NCBI RefSeq assembly: GCF_036898095.1
Contig: NC_090746.1
Location: 56,653,899 to 56,717,898 of the forward strand
DNA length: 64,000 nt
From: Palaemon carinicauda
Taxonomy: Eukaryota > Arthropoda > Malacostraca > Decapoda > Palaemonidae
Reading direction: 5' to 3'
In this document: one piece after another, positions 1-10,164 of the stretch
Numbering within the stretch: the first letter of the stretch is position 1
How the letters are laid out: each line of letters begins with the position of its first letter
The notes under the pieces: generated by a model
Database searches by the model: none
Told to the model about the DNA's origin: nothing
Seen by the model: only the letters and a program-made list of their open reading frames with translations
Position numbers and translations under genes: made by a program

Positions 1-1364
1 TATCTCAATCCTCTCACAGGTGAGATACCGCGTCATGATAGGTCGTAAGGGTGTGGGTAACGAGACAAGCTGGCTGGCTAGCTCGCTCAACTCAACCTGC
101 TCCTACACCCTAGGATTGGGGAAAGCAGCGTGCGATGTCTCAGAAACGCGTTTAGGAGCCTCACTTTTGAAAAGGGTTTCGTGTTTTCTAGCTTCCAGCT
201 GATAAGCTCTTCTAACCACCTTGCTGGGAGGTAAGGCCCACAACAATGGCTCTCCTGTTCACTTGATTTTGCCCTGAGTGGGTGAAGTAAAACAGGGGGC
301 TAAGCGCGTGTGCAACTTCATGGGACTGAGGTGAACTCCGGGGAGTTACCTGTCGGACCGATCTCCTGCAAGAATGGTTTTGCATAGCATTGAGCGCTTA
401 GCTGTGCCCTACGGGGATGATGGCAAGGAAAGGGGCTACTGTAGATGGTAACCTCTTCCCATCCTTGTTATCCAGCTACGAAAAGCTGCGCTCCGATGGA
501 CTGGAGCAAGGCAGGGACGAATCCATAGCCTTTCGGCAAAGCCCCGGTGGGGGGGGGACACTCGGGAAGATCTCTCTTCTCGCAAGTGAGAGGATCGATC
601 AACACCTCTACTTTCCGATGGCACATTGCCTTGCGGACAAAGGACCTGCCATTCACAAGGTAGTGTTGGGTCATCCTTCCTCAGAGGGTCGGACTGAACA
701 ACACGTGGAGGCAAACCACCCGGTCATGCAGATCTTATCTCCTCCCTTTGGGCAAACCCAAATAGAGGATCATCTCCCTCCACAACCTCTGGAACAAAGC
801 CAAACCCCATTCCCAACACCGCAAGATCTTGTAATAAACCACTCCGAGGAGTGCTTGTCCTCAAATGCTCCTGTCCTCCCGCCGGAACAGGGGGGGGATG
901 TTGGGGAGAGCAGGAGATGAGGTCTCAATGCCAGAGTGTGCAAGCGCACCAAAACAAATGACCTTCTGTAACCTCTCCTTTGACGGAGAACCCGTCAACC
1001 ACAAGGAGGACCACAGCAGACGAACGGTGTCGTCAGAGACTCCCCTGCAGAGGGCTCCACCACTGCCCTGCTGGGGGTGGAGGGGGGGGGGGCGCAACAG
1101 GAAGAGAACTCACGCGGGGTTGTCCCGGAGATGAAGCCAGTCGGCAGAGTCAGGGCCGGAGATCGAACCGGAGGAAAAAGACAGTAAGCCTTCTCCCTTC
1201 TCCTCGAAGGGGAAGAGCTTCTTTTAGCCTTCTTCTTCCGTCTACTAAATCTTGTCCACAGGGAGGGCGACCACTCCCTACACACATTGCAAGTGAACCC
1301 GTGGGCACGAGTGACCCAGGCACAAAGAGCAGAGACCGTGAAGATCCGTCTTCTAAACGGACAT
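1..1364 (-). pseudogene. Broken DIRS gag N-terminal region (copy F)
   Basis: A putative start codon at 1364-1362 sits in the same context (accttcATGtc) as the gag start of copy D at 50430. Reading on in that frame gives a Thr-Asp-x-His-x-Leu-Cys-x-x-Cys pattern followed by a later Cys, like the Cys-rich start of copy D gag. Stops interrupt it four codons after the ATG and again further on. Beyond about 900 the reading frame breaks often, and long G and C runs suggest indels. The function in an intact element would be nucleic-acid binding and particle formation, by analogy with other retrotransposon gags. The segment upstream of 400 was not matched to anything. No intact protein is possible here. 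Confidence 0.45.
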
Positions 1365-1605
1365 GAAGGTGCTGCATCGGCACCCTTCCAAGCCTGAACA
1401 AACTCGCATGGTAATGGTCCTCACAGGCAATCACGCCTGCAAAAGAAAAAGTTGGAAAAATTAGCTTTAGGCAGTTAGGGTTAATGGGAGAGTGAGAAAC
1501 GCGAGTATTAGGTTTCAGTACAGTATTACTAGATAGGAACAACTATTGTTATACAGAACAGTAAGGGGATGATGATGACTCAGTAAACTTTACCTTATCA
1601 CAATA

Positions 1606-3081
1606 CAGTGGAACCTCTACATACGAACGTATCTACATCCGAATTTTCCAACACCCGAAGTAAAATTCGAGCAATTTTTCGACTCTACACCCGAATTTTA
1701 TTTCGACACACGAAACAAGCAATTTTCGTCATATTGGTTGTATCCGAATTTTTCGACACGCGAATTACAATTCGAACACGTTCCTACTCTACACCCGAAT
1801 TTTTTTTCGATACCCGAAGTAAACAATACCCATACATGTAGATGGGTGTATTTTTTATTTCCGCCGATAGAAGGCAGCATTTCTACCTCGGAGAGACCCT
1901 CAATTAGCGTGGCTTGGGACATTCCTCTGTTCTCGTCGGCTTCGTGTGGTTGTGCCCTGTGCGTTCTGCTATTAACTGTGTTTTAATCGTGATTTTTTAT
2001 ATTCATCCTTTTACGGTATTTTACGTAAATCATGGGTCCTAAAAGGCTTAGTTTCGCAAGTGGTAGTGGTAGTGGTGAGAAAAGGAAGAAGGAAATGCTT
2101 TCTTTAGAAGTAAAGCAAGGAATTATTGAAAAGCGTGAGTGAACTTGCAAAAGAACATCACGACGAACTTACTACAGAGGAGTTCAAGGAACTCCATGCT
2201 ATGTCTGAGCACATGAGTGATGACGAGGAAGGCATTGAGGAGGTAGAACATGTGTTAGGTTCGGCACAAATAAAAGAGGTGTTAGGAAAATATCAAGACG
2301 TGGTCGACTTCATTGAGAAATACCATCCAAAAAAATTGCAGGTTTGTCGTGTAGTTGCGCAGTTCGATGATGTTTGCCTAATTTATTTTCGAAACATTCT
2401 GAAAAGCTGTACCAAGCAACTTTCTATCGATAGCTTCTTTAAAAAAACTACGAAGCGAACTCGTGATGAATAGGAAGGAAGTGGTTCAAAGAAAACGGCA
2501 AAGAGTGAAGCGAAAGAAAGTGAAACAAAGAAAACGGCAAAGATTGAAGAGAAAAAAATTCAATTAATTTTAAGTGTAGAGTGAAAGTGATTAAAATTAA
2601 TCATCAAAAAGAAAAAAAGAAAATATAAAAAAAATATAAAATATAAAAATAAAATAAAATAAATGAGCTAAGTTAGGTTAAAGTTCACTTAGTGTAATTT
2701 AGAATAAGTTACGGTAGTGTACGTTTATCGTAGTCACCCTCTCTACCTCCTCGCCGCCCGTCTGTCTCCTCTCTGCGTAGCTAGACAGACACCTGCGCTG
2801 GACTTTCTAAGGTAAAGTGACGCTAAAAACCTGTTTCTTATTTATCATTTCTTTATAATTATTCTTTTTTACATGTCTATTATCTAATTTAGAGCGCATT
2901 ATTGTCATGTGTAATTATGTGTAGTAATTTATTAAGGAGTTATCATACTTTTTTGGGCTCGACCACGGATTAATCCTATTTCAATGCATTCTTATGGGAA
3001 AATTCGTTTCTACATCCGAACATTTTCTACATCCGAAGTCGGTTGTGGAACGGATTAAATTCGTATGTAGAGGTACCACTG
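1606..3081 (+). mobile_element. Tigger/pogo-like DNA transposon, copy 1, internally deleted
   Basis: The element begins CAGTGGAACCTCTACATACG and ends with the inverse (cgtatgtagaggtaccactg), flanked on both sides by TA, the target duplication of the Tc1/mariner/pogo superfamily. Further inverted homology (acatccgaa motifs) extends over tens of bases inside each end. At 1476 bp it is shorter than a full Tigger element, which fits the loss of the central DDE catalytic region. Copy 2 at 14815-16684 shares ends and inner sequence. It is inserted in DIRS copy F. Confidence 0.85.
2032..2473 (+). pseudogene. Tigger-like transposase remnant (N- and C-terminal pieces only)
   Basis: An ATG at 2032 opens a basic N-terminus (MGPKRLSF, then a Lys-rich stretch and a helix with LEVKQGIIEK), as at the start of CENP-B/Tigger transposases before the helix-turn-helix. 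This frame stops at about 2141. From about 2138 another frame, open to 2473, gives the C-terminal tail typical of Tigger-derived proteins: an acidic segment with DELTTEE, then FIEKYHPKK, then a short motif QLSIDSFFKK. The DNA-binding and DDE nuclease domains between them are gone, so this is a deletion product unable to make active transposase. Any transposition would need enzyme supplied elsewhere. The family call rests on recognising these motifs. Confidence 0.7.
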
Positions 3082-3454
3082 TACAGTACTGTACTGTAAC
3101 CTTACCGTGTCCAGTACATAGTGTACATGTGTGCAAATGTATTGTACACTGTACATATGATTATAAACTGTTGTAGAAACCAAATTAAAACAATATTAGG
3201 CAGTATTTACTGTGTTAATCATCAGATAAAGCGCCCACTTGTGGCAAGGGGCAGTTAGGAGTTAGCCCTACCTAGTGCAGTATTTATTCGCAAAAATTCG
3301 CTTTTCATGCCTGTGTTTGTAACCTAACTATTGGGAAAAACGAGGCCTAACTGTAAAAAGATATAGAATGTTTTTCTATATATAAAAGAAAATTTATGAT
3401 TTAGAAAATTAAGTCAAATGCCCCGTAAGTTGGAGTGGTTAAGAGAAACGTCTC
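3082..3454. other. No gene seen
   Basis: AT-rich sequence between the TA flank of the Tigger-like element and the DIRS right end. I see no coding potential and no obvious repeat structure. It may be decayed leader of DIRS copy F. Confidence 0.4.
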
Positions 3455-3976
3455 TCTCCCCGAGCCAAAAGTAAAGAGAGGTTCACAGCCCAGGTGCGTC
3501 AGTGAGAAGAATAGTTACTACCCCAACCCCACCCGCTAACTAGCGGGTGGGAGGTTAACTCTTGCTAAAAGTCTTATGGCTAGTCTTTTAGCTTCGCTGA
3601 AAGTAATACCTCTATAAATAGCTAAAGGGTTAGTATTTAGTTACAGAACAAATAGGAAATGTTTCATCTTCGCGGTTGCAGTTTCCACAAATGAAATATT
3701 AGGCGATAAGAGTATCTAGGATGTTAAAAAACTTATGTGCTTCAGAATAAGTCATCACAGAGATAACTTACATGAATCCACCAGTAGCATATACTGACAT
3801 TACTTTTTAATCCTACACCTGGGCAAAGCCGGGTATCTATGCTGGTCTTGTATAAAATCAATGCTGTTGATGCTGTAATAAATTTCAACAAGACATGCCT
3901 AAAAGTGGGCGTACTACCCACAAAAATAACAACAACAATAATAATATCATAGCCATAAAAAATTAACAAAATTCAC

Positions 3977-4179
3977 CTTGCACATTGGAATACTGTTTGG
4001 GATGGCCTCCTGAACATCCTTTACCCATTGCAAAGGATCTCGTAAAGGAAAAAAGTCTGTGACCACACCACCTATGCTGTGATTCTTGATGAACTCAGGA
4101 AGAACTGCTTTAGGTTCCCCCAAAAGAAGATGAAATTCTATAATCAATTCTTGGCATTCTTTTTCCACTTCTTCAAGAC
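3977..4179 (-). CDS. phr: Class II CPD photolyase, exon 4 (internal)
   Basis: This 203-bp exon encodes 67 residues plus a split first codon of the N-terminal alpha/beta (antenna-binding) domain of a class II cyclobutane pyrimidine dimer photolyase, a flavoprotein that repairs UV dimers using light. Recognised segments are GLEEVEKE, FHLLLGEP, VLPEF, IGGVVTDFFPLR and QWVKDV. On the minus strand the exon is preceded by a pyrimidine-rich acceptor (ttcctttttag) and followed by a gt donor after a Cys-Lys codon pair. Its split Gly codon is completed by the last base of exon 3 at 44056, about 39.9 kb upstream, giving LLKG-LEEVEKE across the join. The exon ends in phase 0. The downstream exons with the catalytic FAD-binding domain are not in the window. 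No frame damage is seen, so the gene is probably functional. Confidence 0.93.
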
Positions 4180-4540
4180 CTAAAAAGGAAAGCAATGCAC
4201 AGGGGCAAGTTTACTTTACAGTATACAAAATAAATTAATCACAACATTTATCATCACCAAAGGAAAGCATACCATCCTAGCATATGAACTGAAATGCTTT
4301 AATTACCAAGAATGCAAAAAGCTTGTTGCCATAAGATTAATGACGGTTAAAAAACAATTCAAGTATTCCCAGAAAAAAAATCATAAAGAAAAAATGTCTA
4401 AAAATTCTAAGAAAATTAATTAAAATTGGATTTTGGAGAATGATTTTCCACAGTTGTCTAAGGTTCAAGCTAAATATTTTGTATCTTGTATCTGCCCAGC
4501 CCCCCCCAAAAATAGCCTTTTGGCTTCACAAAATATGATA

Positions 4541-5066
4541 AATTTGGAAGTCATTTGTATTTTTCTTAGCAATACAAACCTGAAGCTCTTTACAATGGAG
4601 TATTATTTCAGCGAAGCTGAAACCAGCCTATAAGCTTTTTTTTTTCGTCAGGGTGTAACTACCCACTGCTAGTTGGCGAGGGGAGAGAGGTAAGTTAACC
4701 CTCCCGCTCACACCAGCACTAGCGACTTACTGTCACCTCTGTAATTGTGGCAGGACTTTCAGGGGGTAGGTGCTGGCAGGTCAGTATGTGTAAAGAGCTC
4801 CAGGTTTGTATTGCTAGGAAAAATACAAATGACTTCCAAATTTGTCATTTGTTCCAGCGCAAAATACAAACCTTCCGCTCTTTACAAAGGAGACTCACCC
4901 TTAGGTGGGTGGAAGTCTACAAACCAACAGGCTGTTAACTGTCACATGGTGGCATCTTATGTTCCGTACAGGTTGACCTTGAGGGACCCTTGCACCTCGT
5001 TATCCTCTTACAATCACGGCCTGGGTAATCAGAGCTGAAAATAAAGAAAGTTTCTGTGAATATGAC
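4541..5066 (-). mobile_element. DIRS copy G, 3' terminal fragment with internal complementary region
   Basis: The left terminus starts aatttggaagtcatttg at 4541. About 250 bp inside, at 4789-4891, lies a composite sequence that is the reverse complement of this left end followed by the reverse complement of a right end (centre near caaatttgtc). This is the internal complementary region (ICR) layout of DIRS1-group elements. Only the terminal repeat, the ICR and a little interior remain before copy A begins at about 5067, so A probably inserted into G. The terminus resembles right end H (37200-39362) more than those of copies A or D. Confidence 0.7.
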
Positions 5067-5883
5067 AAATTCGGAGATAATTTGTACTTTTCCTAACGAT
5101 ACACACCTTTAGCCATTTATGAGGGGTATTACTTTTGGCAAAGCTGAAAGGACAAGCCATTAAACTTTAGTTTGCAGGGGGGTGGGAGTATGGGGGTAGC
5201 TCGCTACCCTTCCTACTCACATACCTGTGATTGAGCTCACTTTGCTTGGAGGTAAAACTTCAAGGTGGATAGGGTTGGTGGTAAGTTTGTATAAATAGCT
5301 AAAGGTTTGTATTATTAAGAAAAATAAATACATATCACCGAATTTGTCATTTGTTCCGTAACTGGAATAAAAACCTACACTCTTTATTAGGGGGTGAATC
5401 ATCCATTAGGAAGGTGGACGTCCCTACCAATCTGGCTTTTTTTTTTTTGGCTTTACCCAGGGGCTTCTTATTTGAGTAGGTTGGTCCCATATATAAGAAG
5501 TCCCTGACACCTCGCTAAACCTTACTACGTAAGGTCTGCAGCCTACACATGCTGTTTGGTGAGATAAGAAGTGTGACTGTCAAGGTAAAAGTTATTCAGT
5601 CTTTGTAGGAAAAACTGTTGTAACCAAGACTTTTCCAATACCACCTCGCCAGGATAAAGGGACGCAACAATATTGATTCAATACTAGGTACAAAAGGGAA
5701 CATGGTTTACCTGCAGTGGTTTGAGGTCAGATTGTGCAGAGAACCCAGGCTGCTGCTTTCCCCAAGAGAGGGGAGGATAAAGAAAAGAATAAGAGCCAGT
5801 CTTACATTTTCATTCACACACACTAAAATTAGGTAACAGTACCCTCAACCTTCTGCTACTTGTCCAATAAGGAGCTTGAGGTA

Positions 5884-7071
5884 TTAGCCCAGCTGTTTTG
5901 CAGCCACCACAGGGTCGATAGAAAACGTATCAAGCCTCCTGTGAGTCAAATCTTGCAGGTAATGGGCTGTGAAAGTTGTTGGGTGTTTCCACACCCCAGC
6001 CTGTAAAACCCGCGTCACATAAAAGTTTCTTTTGAAGGCCAGGGACATAGCTACGCCCCTGACATCTTGGGCTCTGGGGCGATGTGACGGAGGAAGATCT
6101 GGATTCAGGACATGGTGTATGACCCTACAAATCCAAGCAGAGATGGTGTTCTTGGTGATCCTCCTCTTGTTCCTCCTTGTGCTGACGAACAGTGCAGGCA
6201 CTCGGAGATGGGCTGCTGCTGTTCTTTTGAGGTAAAGCCTCAAACTCCTTACTGGGCAGAGTAAGAGATGGTCTGGGTTATCTGTTACAGAGTGGCGGCT
6301 CGTAATCCAGTAGGAGTCGAATCTGGGATCTGCCACCCCTGGATTCTAAGTCTTGGCAACAAACTCAGGGACGAAGCTGAACGTTACCTCTCCCCATCCC
6401 CTTGAATGGGCGACATCGTATGAGAGACCATAAAGTTCGCCGACTCGTTTGGCTGAAGCTAAAGCAAGCAGGAACACCGTCTTCCAAGTCAGGTGGCGAT
6501 CTGTTGCCACGCGTAATGGTTAGTTGGGAGGTCTCTTTAGAGACTGGAGAACTCGAGCCACGTTCCATGGGGGAGGTCTCACTTCCAACTGAGGACAGGT
6601 AACTTCGTAACTCCGTATAAGTAAGGAAAGTTCTAGCGATGAAGAAATGTCCATTCCATTCAGTCTGAGGGCGAGACTTAAGGCTGAGTGATAGCCTTTT
6701 ACCGCCGAGACTGAAAGGCGCATTTCTTCATGCAAATACACGAAGAACTCTGCTATTGCTGAAATAATGGCATCGAGTGGAGAGATACCCCTTCCACGAC
6801 ACCAACCACAGAAGACATTCCACTTTGCCTGGTAGACTGCTGCTGAAGATTTCCGCAGGTATCCAGACATCCTGTTTGAAACTTGTTGCGAAAATCCTCT
6901 CTGAGTGAAGAGATGCTTGATAGTCTCAAGGTGTGAAGTCGTAGCAAAGCTACGGTTTTGTGGTAGATGTTGATGTGTGGTTGTCTGAGGAGATCGTTTC
7001 GTGGAGTGAGTTCTCTTGGAGGCTCCGTCAGGAGTTGCAGAAGGTCCGGAAACCATTCCATATGAAGCCAT
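5884..7071 (-). pseudogene. DIRS tyrosine recombinase, broken (copy A)
   Basis: The N-terminal part (6520-7071) contains a SAM-like core-binding region (YQAKWNVFCGWC, VSAVKGYHSALSLAL). The C-terminal part (5884-6336) contains the catalytic tail: a PVRSLRLYLKRT segment, an H/R box in RPRAQDVRG, and the tyrosine in FTAHYLQDL. A frameshift with stops near 6336-6520 separates them; the first catalytic Arg region lies in that broken stretch. Tyrosine recombinases in DIRS elements integrate a circular DNA intermediate. This copy is inactive. The family is clear from the R...HxxR...Y architecture. Confidence 0.8.
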
Positions 7072-7240
7072 AGCGGAGCTATGAGGGTCATTGAGAGGTT
7101 GACTGATGTTCTGGCCTTGTTGAATACCCTCCTCATCAGACAGAACGGGGGAAAGGTGTAAACGTCAATGTAAGATGTAGGGAGGACTTCTCGAGATTTA
7201 CCATGATCCCCAGATCTTGGCAAAGCCTCAGAAGTTTGTC

Positions 7241-7790
7241 TCAGTGTTGAAGAAGGGTTGCCACCGAGTCTGCTAGGATCAGGCAGTCGTCTAGATAATG
7301 GAGGAGACAGGTGCCAATCCTGTGTGCCCAAGATGACACTAGGGAGAAGCACAGTACCATGAACTGGTATTTCCTGTTGTCTAGGCTGAATCTTAGGTAC
7401 TTCCTTGAAGATGGATGGATTGGGATCTGGAAGTACGCGTCCTTTAGGTCCAGTGTGAACAAGAAGTTCTGTGGTCTTACCGCGTGTCTGACTGGGTCAG
7501 CCGTCTCCATCCTGAACGGAGTTTGTTTGACAAACTCGTTCAGAGCTGAGAGGTCGATGACTGGTCTCCAGCCTTCAGACGCCTTTTTCACAAGAAAGAG
7601 TTATCTGAAGAAGCCTGGGGAGTCGTCGAGGACCCCTTGGAGAGCGCCCTTCTCCAACATGGTCTGAACTTCTGCAAGAAGGGTTAGCCCCTTTGCTAAT
7701 CCCATCGAAAAGGAGTCTATCGATACTGGATCCTTGATCAGGGGAGGGAGAGATGACATGAACGGGACGCGATAACCTGAACGAATCACG
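7241..7790 (-). pseudogene. DIRS reverse transcriptase, broken (copy A)
   Basis: The reading contains GWRPVIDLSALNEFV, FTLDLKDAYFQIPIH and the catalytic LLHYLDD box. Compared with copy D (46518-47228), about a dozen residues of the conserved block around FGLSTAPQVFTRVF are deleted just before the catalytic box. The frame breaks again near 7590-7610. Downstream, the RNase H region seen in D is absent. This is a non-functional fragment. Confidence 0.8.
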
Positions 7791-7899
7791 GAGACTGTCC
7801 AGGGAACGGCCCCGAGCTACTTACACCTGTTCCAGCAACTTTGTAGGCATTCCCCCACTGGAGTACAAGCAAGGGAAGTGCCTATCCTAGCGTTTGCAG

Positions 7900-9975
7900 C
7901 CGTGGCCACTCCCTCTAAGATATTTTCCTCACCTGGAGGACTTTGTGCCTTTCTTGTCCTTGGTCAGAAAGGGCTTTTTAGACACAGTTTTCTTTGCTGT
8001 TGTCTTACTCTTTGAGGTTTTGATTAGGTTCGGCTGCTGAAGAGCTGGTGGTCTGTAGGGCCGGGATGTTAAGGACCTGTGGAGGAGAGAGTCCTGTTGG
8101 GAATTCCTCCACCTCTCTGCAGCCTGCTCCCCGTCCCTTGGCTCAAACAACGAGAACCCCTCGAGAGAGGAGTTTGTGAGCCTAGGAATCTCAGCGTTAG
8201 GGACCTGCTGATGGAACCTCTTGGATACTAGGTCCCGACGATTAAGATTGGTATTAGCCCACAAGTTCAAAACCTGGTGGGCTAGGAACATGATGGTACG
8301 AGTACCCGAGAGGAGGAAGGTTTCCATAGCCTTCCTGGTACTTTTCTTGGAAATATCCTCGGTCCGTACCAGGATTCCCTAAGACCCCAACCAAAGATCT
8401 AGCCACAAAGTAGCCTGCATGGCATACTTTGCGACATTCTCTTGATTGAGAAACTCCGTTGCCAAGAACGGGACCTGACGATTGGAGAGTCTCTCTAGAG
8501 AGATTCCCTTGGTCAGCTCTTCCAGAGAGTAATGGAGTGGAAGAGCTGGTGGAGGCTCGCCCAAGACCTCGTAGTACCTCTTTTGCTGGATGCAAGGAGG
8601 TGGGAGGAGCTTGGAAGATGAGCCCGAACGAAGGGAGGAAGAGAAATCCGAGATTGTAGGGCAATAGCCCGGGCACTCTTCAGCCCCTGAGACCAGGGCA
8701 AAGCTGCATTGGCCTTTGAGGGCTTCTGAGTGCCAAAGACACGTTCTAGGACTGTGTCTTTGCCCTCCGGGGGGGAGGGGGTGATTATCTCTGGGTCGGC
8801 TAGCCCATTGCGAAGCCTCATTAGAGTCAGAACTTGCCAAAATGCATACTTTGACTCTTTCTGTTTCCCCTCCGAGGTGGAACTAGCAGCGAAGTCTCCT
8901 TCATCCACTCCTGAGAGCTCGTCTTGGGGAGGGTGGTGGTCATTCCTAGAGTGACTGACTGTTCCTGTGGGCTGGAAGTCCTCGTGGAGGACTTTGGAAG
9001 AGTCTTAGTATCCGACTCCTTGCGGGGTAGAAGGTACATCTCCAACATGGAGGGCTTAGTAGGTCTATCCTTCCTGGTTTCTACCAGTGATGGAATACTC
9101 TCTTTGCGAGGAGAGTCTTCCTCCAAAGGTGGAAGGGAAGAGACTGACACGCTCCTCAAGAGGATCCATCGACTGGGGAGGCGGTGAGCCAGGAGAGCAT
9201 CTGGGAGGAGTACCAGGGAGGTTTGGCCTTGTTGTCAAAGGCTGCACAGGAGTCAGTTTCACTCTAGAGGATGCAATGATATCTGAGACTCCTCTTTTCC
9301 TCTTCTGGGGAGAGGCAGCTGAGGTTCTTTGCTTTGGCTCTGCTAGTGCCGAAGGGTGTTGAAGGCTAGCAGAGGACTCCGAAGAGAGCTGGGAAGGCAG
9401 GTCCGAAAGCTTGCACTACCGCCCTGACAATGGCACCGAACCAGGGCTGCTTGCTGATAAAGGCGCTGTCTGAAAGATCCCCTGAAGGGAAGGGAACCAA
9501 AGGTTCCCTTTGAGGAGTCTTCTCTGGAGCTGTCTGATACAGTGGGCCTGCCTTTGGTGCTTGAATCTTCGGGATTCTTAACTCGCCGGGAGAGCCCTTT
9601 CCCTCTTTCCCTGGCGGTCGTACTGTAATGCATTTGCAGGGAGGGGAATGGGGTGACGGAGACCTGTGGGAAATTACTCTGCCCTTCTTCGGTGAGAGGA
9701 CTGATGGTCAGGAGGCGAACACCTACCTTTCCGTTCCTGTTCCATGTTGTGAGTACCTACCTTCTCCTTCGGTAGATGGCGCGACTTCCTTGAAGTTGGA
9801 GGAGGATGTAGTATATCCGATTCTGCCTGGGTCTGCCAGGGTTGAGACACATTCCCATGCGTTGGCGAGCGGATAGTCGTCGGCGAGCGTTGTCTTCTCT
9901 GCGCTTGTTGAAGATGGGAGCTCAGGGAAGTAGGTACGCGCGCGCGCTGGTGAGCTGGAGCATTAGAGCAGGGTT

Positions 9976-9977
<2 letters not shown>
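7900..9977 (-). pseudogene. DIRS gag, broken and truncated (copy A)
   Basis: Several overlapping short frames encode pieces alignable with the gag of copy D: a C-terminal stretch with FHQQVPNAEIPRL and a Lys-rich tail (7929-8327), a middle part (8379-8840) and Ser/Pro-rich upstream parts up to about 9970. Frameshifts are frequent. The Lys-rich C-terminus would bind nucleic acid in an intact protein. The Cys-rich N-terminus is missing because copy A stops at the (CT)n tract. Confidence 0.6.

Positions 9978-10044
<67 letters not shown>
9978..10044. repeat. (CT)n microsatellite
   Basis: A nearly perfect CT dinucleotide tract of 67 bp. It marks the point where DIRS copy A becomes unrecognisable and is followed by a short (gt)-rich run. 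Confidence 0.98.
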
Positions 10045-10046
<2 letters not shown>

Positions 10047-10164
10047 GTGTGAGTGTGTGTGTAACAAATGAAATCTTTGTTTCTTTGCCAAGTCTCTATT
10101 GATTACTCACTGACAGAGCCATAATAAATAATTTCCTACACTTTATAATCAAACTCCAGTTAAC

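Larger units (their letters stand above)
1..3655 (-). mobile_element. DIRS-type retrotransposon copy F, 5' part, decayed
   Basis: This is the 5' (right-hand) portion of a tyrosine-recombinase retrotransposon on the minus strand, running off the left edge. The right terminus at about 3455-3655 matches the right end of copy D (50580-50776): a GC-rich stretch with an inverted GCTAACTAGCGG-like core, then a segment reading as tcgctgaaagtaatacc, then ttacagaacaaat. Gag-like coding remnants fill 1-1364. A Tigger-like DNA transposon (1606-3081) is inserted between gag and the terminus. The element lies just downstream of photolyase exon 4 in gene orientation, so presumably in intron 4. The terminal match is seen by eye; membership of one element across the insertion is inferred from order and orientation. 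Confidence 0.55.
5067..9977 (-). mobile_element. DIRS copy A (family 2), decayed and 5'-truncated
   Basis: This minus-strand element has its 3' end at about 5067 (aaattcggagataatttg) and its ICR at about 5288-5391. Broken tyrosine recombinase (5884-7071), RT (7241-7790) and gag (7900-9977) follow in the order expected for DIRS elements read from their 3' end. It shares long nucleotide stretches with copy D. RNase H is essentially missing between RT and recombinase, and part of the RT is deleted. The 5' end is lost: recognisable sequence stops at a (CT)n tract at 9978. No protein could be made intact. Confidence 0.8.

Noticed and set aside
417..920. 167-codon plus-strand frame
   Set aside because: It is antisense to gag-like DIRS remnants, rich in homopolymer-run artefacts, and has no recognisable domain.
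1..3900. Downstream photolyase exons
   Set aside because: I looked on the minus strand for the conserved segment expected after exon 4 and did not find it; the next exon presumably lies left of the window.
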